A stretch of 9,258 nt of DNA, taken from positions 1 through 9,258 of the forward strand of contig JAEURE010000084.1 of NCBI GenBank assembly GCA_016789485.1, read 5' to 3'. Below are positions 6,293 to 9,258 of this stretch, one piece after another. Position numbers and translations under genes: made by a program. The DNA comes from Anaerolineales bacterium (GTDB taxonomy: Bacteria > Chloroflexota > Anaerolineae > Anaerolineales > Villigracilaceae). The notes under the pieces are model-generated. The model had not been told where the DNA came from. It did not search any database and saw only the letters and a list, made by a program, of their open reading frames with translations. Each line of letters opens with the position of its first letter. The stretch's first letter is position 1.

Positions 6293-7553
6293 GGTTGCTC
6301 CTTGATAGTTTGCGGGGATCTTTGACGAGGAAAATTAGGATCGCGATCATCACAATTGACAGAGTTGTTGAGATGGTGAAGGTGGGAATGAAGCCGGCTG
6401 CATCTACGATCCAGCCGCCGATGATGGGAGCGATGATGGTAGCTGGCGCGGTGAGGGTTTGCGAGAGACCGATGTACATGGGGCGTTCGGTCTCGGTGCC
6501 GAAATCCACGGTCATTGCCATGCCAATCGTCCAGATGGAGACGTTGGCAAGACCAGTGAGAATGAAGATGGGGTAGAACCATGAAATGGAAGCGGCATTC
6601 CAAGCCAGCACGGAACTGAGCAAGGCCGCAAAGGCGCCGATGATGAGCATTGCGCGATGACCAACCCGATCACCGATCCAGCCCATGCCAATGTTGCCAA
6701 CGGTTTGCGAGATGGTGAGCGTGGCGGTGAGATAGCCCGCGACCACGGGAGTCATGTCAAAGCGGCGCAGGGCATAGATGATGTAGAACGAGAATCCCAT
6801 GGTGGCGAATTGGGAGAGGAAGCGTGCCGCCAGAAACCAGTTGAAGTTTTTATCTTTGCTCAATATTTTTTTCGAGTCATCCCAGAAGTGAGTCTTTTCT
6901 TCGGGGATGACTTTTTCGGTGTCTTCAGGTTCGCGGGTGAGCGAAAGAAAGAACCAGGATATGGCGAAGAAGATGCTCGCGATGAAGAAGCAGGCGGCAA
7001 AGTCCCAGGGCGAGGCGAGGTAGTCAAGTAAATATCCTGCGCCAATGGCGGCTCCACTGACGAAGAGGTTGGCGAGTCCGGCTTGTAATCCAAAAAAAGT
7101 GCCGCGAGCTTCAGGCGGGATGATCTTTGAGATCATGGAGGTCCACGCATTGGCGGTGAATCCGCCGCCGAGTCCCTGCCAGATCAGCAGCAGAAATGTA
7201 GCGACGAGTCCAGTCTGTAAGCTGATGAAGGGGAGCAGCAACGCGACGAGTGCAAAGCCCAAAAATGGAGCGCGCTCATGGATGGTGGTCATGATGACGG
7301 TGCGTTTATATCGCCGCAAACGCGAGACGCCGCTTGCTGTGAAAAGCTGCGGCAATTGCCATCCAACGGAGTGGATGGCGGGAACAAGGCCGATCAACAG
7401 CGCAGAGTCGGTCATGGATGCGACGAAGAGCGGCAGGATGGTGCTGAAAGAGGCGAAGCCAAGCGCAGCGCCGAATAAACCGCCGTCCGCGAGGTTAACG
7501 GCGAGATTGTATTTCAGGTTTTTTCGGGTTTCTTTTTCCAACGTGGTCAGCAT
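6279..7553 (-). CDS. Major facilitator superfamily (MFS) transporter
   Basis: The 424-residue protein is mostly hydrophobic with about 12 membrane segments in two halves, separated by a charged loop at about 206-238. The second half carries GDRVGHR (294-300), the motif-A-like loop of MFS carriers. The corresponding first-half loop (SRLRRYKR, 77-84) is basic but lacks the G-D pair. It is an inner-membrane secondary carrier of unknown substrate. Its 3' end overlaps the M24 peptidase start by 14 nt, so the two are one operon. The ATG at 7551-7553 is the first start in the frame: no ATG, GTG or TTG is found upstream before an in-frame stop. It has no visible Shine-Dalgarno, and a small palindrome sits where one would be. 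Peptide or amino-acid import or export would suit the peptidase partner, but that is inference. Confidence 0.9.
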   Translation of the reverse strand: MLTTLEKETRKNLKYNLAVNLADGGLFGAALGFASFSTILPLFVASMTDSALLIGLVPAIHSVGWQLPQLFTASGVSRLRRYKRTVIMTTIHERAPFLGFALVALLLPFISLQTGLVATFLLLIWQGLGGGFTANAWTSMISKIIPPEARGTFFGLQAGLANLFVSGAAIGAGYLLDYLASPWDFAACFFIASIFFAISWFFLSLTREPEDTEKVIPEEKTHFWDDSKKILSKDKNFNWFLAARFLSQFATMGFSFYIIYALRRFDMTPVVAGYLTATLTISQTVGNIGMGWIGDRVGHRAMLIIGAFAALLSSVLAWNAASISWFYPIFILTGLANVSIWTIGMAMTVDFGTETERPMYIGLSQTLTAPATIIAPIIGGWIVDAAGFIPTFTISTTLSIVMIAILIFLVKDPRKLSRSNHVPH

Positions 7554-7557
7554 GGGG

Positions 7558-7571
7558 TGGATTGTAATCCA
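7558..7571. promoter_or_regulatory. Small palindrome at the MFS start region
   Basis: TGGATT-GT-AATCCA is a perfect inverted repeat with a 2-nt centre. It begins 4 bases upstream of the MFS ATG, in place of a ribosome site. It could be a small hairpin-like or operator site that limits MFS translation or transcription, or it could be chance, since the arms are only 6 bp. Confidence 0.3.
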
Positions 7572-7605
7572 TCCGTTGGCAGGGTAAATTGCATCGATTT
7601 TTATC

Positions 7606-7633
7606 TTGACAGATTTTCCATTCTGTATAAAAT
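7606..7633 (+). promoter_or_regulatory. Promoter of the tetR/ABC permease operon
   Basis: A perfect -35 TTGACA (7606-7611) is followed after 16 bp by TAAAAT (7628-7633, 5 of 6 to the -10 consensus). The expected transcription start is near 7640, inside the palindrome at 7637-7650, leaving a leader of about 30 bases before the TetR ATG. This is the strongest promoter match in the window. Confidence 0.75.
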
Positions 7634-7636
7634 AAA

Positions 7637-7650
7637 AACGAACGTTCGTT
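7637..7650. promoter_or_regulatory. Probable TetR-family operator palindrome
   Basis: AACGAACGTTCGTT is a perfect 14-bp palindrome three bases past the -10 element and over the likely start site. TetR-family dimers commonly bind palindromes of this size and often have their own operator next to their gene. A bound dimer here would block the tetR promoter. The site is also in the only spacer available for the divergent MFS/peptidase promoter, so both operons could respond. Confidence 0.7.
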
Positions 7651-7671
7651 CATTTTCAATAAAAGGACAAT

Positions 7672-8286
7672 ATGCCTGCGAAAACCAAAGAAACCCCGAC
7701 AAAAGGCGAGATTACCAGGCTCGCCGTTGAAGACGCCGCCATTGAACTTTTCCTTGAGTATGGCTATCACGCCACCTCCATGCGTCAAATTGCAAAACGA
7801 GCAGGGCTTGCTCTGGGTGGTATCTACAACCACTTCAAGAGCAAGGATGAGATATTTGAAGGCATCATCATAGATAAACATCCTTATCGAACCATCCTGC
7901 CTGCGGTCCTGGAGGCGGAAGGGGAGAGCGCTGAAGATTTCCTGAGGAATGCAGTCAAAATCGCCATGCGTGAACTAGGCGAAGAGCCGGTTTTCATCAA
8001 ATTGATGTTCATTGAGATGGCAGAGTTCAACGGAAAACATGGCAGCTTGATGTTGAAGGAGATCGCGCCTAAGGCTTTGCCAATCTTTGAGAAGCTGGTG
8101 AAAACCAGGAAAAGTCTGCGTGTCAGCAACCCCGCTTTGTTAATGCGTTCTTTTTTCGGGATGATGATCTCTTATTACATTACTGACATCATTATTTCCA
8201 AATCTGTTATTGCAAAACTGATGCCTAAGAATCCCATGGATGCCTACGTGGATATTTTCTTGCATGGCATCATCAAGGAGAGCTAA
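7672..8286 (+). CDS. TetR/AcrR family transcriptional regulator
   Basis: This 204-residue protein has the TetR N-terminal DNA-binding domain (about 15-62). Its helix-turn-helix is at about 35-55, reading TSMRQIAKRAGLALGGIYNHF and followed by KSKDEIF. The remaining 140 residues are a helical ligand-binding and dimerisation domain of unknown ligand. The ATG is preceded by AAAGGA (7662-7667), four bases away, which is a slightly short spacing. The TAA stop shares one base with the ATG of the ABC-2 permease (TAATG), so regulator and exporter are one operon. The palindrome over its promoter suggests autorepression, relieved by a compound that the exporter or its neighbours handle. Gene order resembles the TetR-regulated ybhGFSR-type drug-export loci of enterobacteria, but the match is by type only. 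Confidence 0.93.
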   Translation: MPAKTKETPTKGEITRLAVEDAAIELFLEYGYHATSMRQIAKRAGLALGGIYNHFKSKDEIFEGIIIDKHPYRTILPAVLEAEGESAEDFLRNAVKIAMRELGEEPVFIKLMFIEMAEFNGKHGSLMLKEIAPKALPIFEKLVKTRKSLRVSNPALLMRSFFGMMISYYITDIIISKSVIAKLMPKNPMDAYVDIFLHGIIKES

Positions 8287-9258
8287 TGCGATCGAGACTA
8301 TTTTCAATTATCCGTAAGGAGTTTATCCAGATCCTGCGCGACCCGCGCACGCTGGTGCTCATTATCCTGATGCCGATCATGCAGTTATTCCTGTTGGGGT
8401 ATGCAGCCACCACCGATGTCAAGAACATCTCAATGGGCGTGTGGGACCAGAGTCAGTCCACGCAGTCGCGTTCCCTGCTGGATGCCTTCCGTGTGGCAAA
8501 TTATTTCAGCATCGATTACGCGATCAGCTCGGCGGATGAGTATACAGCGTTGATCGAGTCTGGAAAGATCCGCGCCGTGCTGGTCATCCCGCCAGATTAT
8601 GACGTGCGCCTCTTGGAAGGCAAAGCACAAGTCTCGCTCATACTGGACGGTTCAGACGCCACTGTGGGTGGTACAGCTCTTTCTGTAGCGAAACTCATCG
8701 GTCAATCATATGCGACAAAGGTCCTCACCGAGCAAGCCGCATTGACAGGTCGTCCTTCTTCCTTTACTCCGCCTCTCGATGTCCGCACGCAGGTTTGGTA
8801 CAACCCCGATCTAATCGCAGCCTACTTCAACGTCCCTGGCGTCATCGGTATGATTCTATATTTCATTACCGCATTATTGACCGCTTCCGCAATCGTCCGC
8901 GAACGTGAGCGCGGCACCATCGAACAGCTTATTGTCACACCCATTCGTTCGTGGGAATTGGTTGTCGGCAAAATTTTGCCGTACGCCATCCTGGCATTTA
9001 TCGACACATTGGAAATTCTCGTCATCGGGCATTGGTGGTTCAAAGTTCCTGTGCGCGGCGATCTTGGACTTGTCTTCGCGCTTTCAGGTCTGTTCGTTAT
9101 TTCCAGCCTTGGGATTGGCCTGTTCGCTTCCACAATTGCCAACACGCAACAGGAAGCCTTCATCACGGTCATGGTCACCATGCTGCCGACCATATTCCTT
9201 TCAGGCTTTTTCTTCCCCATCGCCGCCATGCCGAAATTCCTGCAATATGTTTCTGCCA
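8286..9258 (+). CDS. ABC-2 type transporter permease, 5' part
   Basis: This frame starts at the ATG sharing a base with the tetR stop and is open to the right edge: 324 codons of a protein normally about 370-380 residues. It has AAGGAG (8275-8280) five bases before the ATG. Features in order are a short cytoplasmic N-terminus with RKEFIQILRDPRTL (10-23), TM1 (about 22-40), a large extracytoplasmic domain (about 41-180) ending in WYNPD (171-175), and further membrane segments near 183-203, 228-250, 260-282 and 289-312. The RERERGTIEQLIVTPI segment (205-220) is the conserved cytoplasmic loop of ABC-2 permeases. It fits YbhR/YbhS/YhhJ-like exporters of drugs or other hydrophobic compounds. The ATPase and any second permease or membrane-fusion protein must lie beyond 9258. 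Confidence 0.92.
   Translation, partial: MRSRLFSIIRKEFIQILRDPRTLVLIILMPIMQLFLLGYAATTDVKNISMGVWDQSQSTQSRSLLDAFRVANYFSIDYAISSADEYTALIESGKIRAVLVIPPDYDVRLLEGKAQVSLILDGSDATVGGTALSVAKLIGQSYATKVLTEQAALTGRPSSFTPPLDVRTQVWYNPDLIAAYFNVPGVIGMILYFITALLTASAIVRERERGTIEQLIVTPIRSWELVVGKILPYAILAFIDTLEILVIGHWWFKVPVRGDLGLVFALSGLFVISSLGIGLFASTIANTQQEAFITVMVTMLPTIFLSGFFFPIAAMPKFLQYVSA

Noticed and set aside
5531..6325. A 264-codon plus-strand open frame opposite the M24 peptidase
   Set aside because: It lies antisense to a frame with all five metal ligands and correct spacing. Its translation shows no recognisable family, so it is a shadow.
7045..7587. A 180-codon plus-strand open frame opposite the MFS gene, reaching into the control region
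   Set aside because: It is antisense to membrane segments of the MFS carrier and has a composition typical of a reversed membrane-protein frame.
7612..7671. Minus-strand promoter for the MFS operon in the divergent spacer
   Set aside because: Several AT-rich hexamers occur (for example a TTGAAA at about 7653-7658) but none pairs with a good partner at 16-18 bp, so none is called.

Overview
The window is about 9.3 kb of ordinary bacterial chromosome with moderate GC and dense, mostly operonic genes. It has no RNA genes, insertion sequences or CRISPR. The stack of GAF domains in one hybrid histidine kinase, the separate receiver downstream, and the protein flavour resemble Anaerolineae-type Chloroflexota. 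That placement is an impression, not a demonstrated assignment.

Layout. (1) 1-843, minus strand: the N-terminal 281 codons of a biotin-dependent acyl-CoA carboxylase carboxyltransferase subunit, running off the left edge, with a candidate promoter at 879-907. (2) 1001-1037: a strong hairpin terminator that closes the next operon. (3) 1051-4866, minus strand: a signalling operon. It holds a four-GAF hybrid histidine kinase followed, after 3 nt, by a stand-alone receiver protein. The kinase frame is open from 4866 to 1423 except for one in-frame TAA at 2011-2013. That stop lies between the G1 and G2 boxes of the ATP-binding domain and cuts a 1147-codon gene into a 951-codon sensor/kinase part and a 3' part encoding the G2 box plus the fused receiver. 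(4) 4867-5101: a 235-nt spacer with a candidate kinase promoter and a GC-rich hairpin next to the peptidase stop codon. (5) 5102-7553, minus strand: a 12-TM-type MFS transporter overlapping by 14 nt an M24 (Xaa-Pro/creatinase-like) metallopeptidase, so a two-gene operon. (6) 7554-7671: a 118-nt divergent control region with a consensus-like promoter and a perfect 14-bp palindrome (AACGAACGTTCGTT) at the expected transcription start. (7) 7672-9258, plus strand: a TetR-family regulator whose stop codon overlaps the start of an ABC-2 type permease that runs off the right edge.

How the parts work together. The TetR protein probably represses its own operon, and so the ABC-2 exporter, through the palindrome. 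Since the palindrome lies between divergent genes, it may also act on the MFS/peptidase operon. The kinase and free receiver look like one phosphorelay with no DNA-binding output domain in view. In the sequence as given the kinase cannot fold a complete ATP site, so the system is a recent pseudogene, a strain variant, a sequencing or assembly error, or (less likely) depends on readthrough. The carboxylase belongs to acyl-CoA metabolism and has no evident link to its neighbours. I found no clearly new biological system. The interrupted kinase and the divergent TetR control region deserve the closest look.
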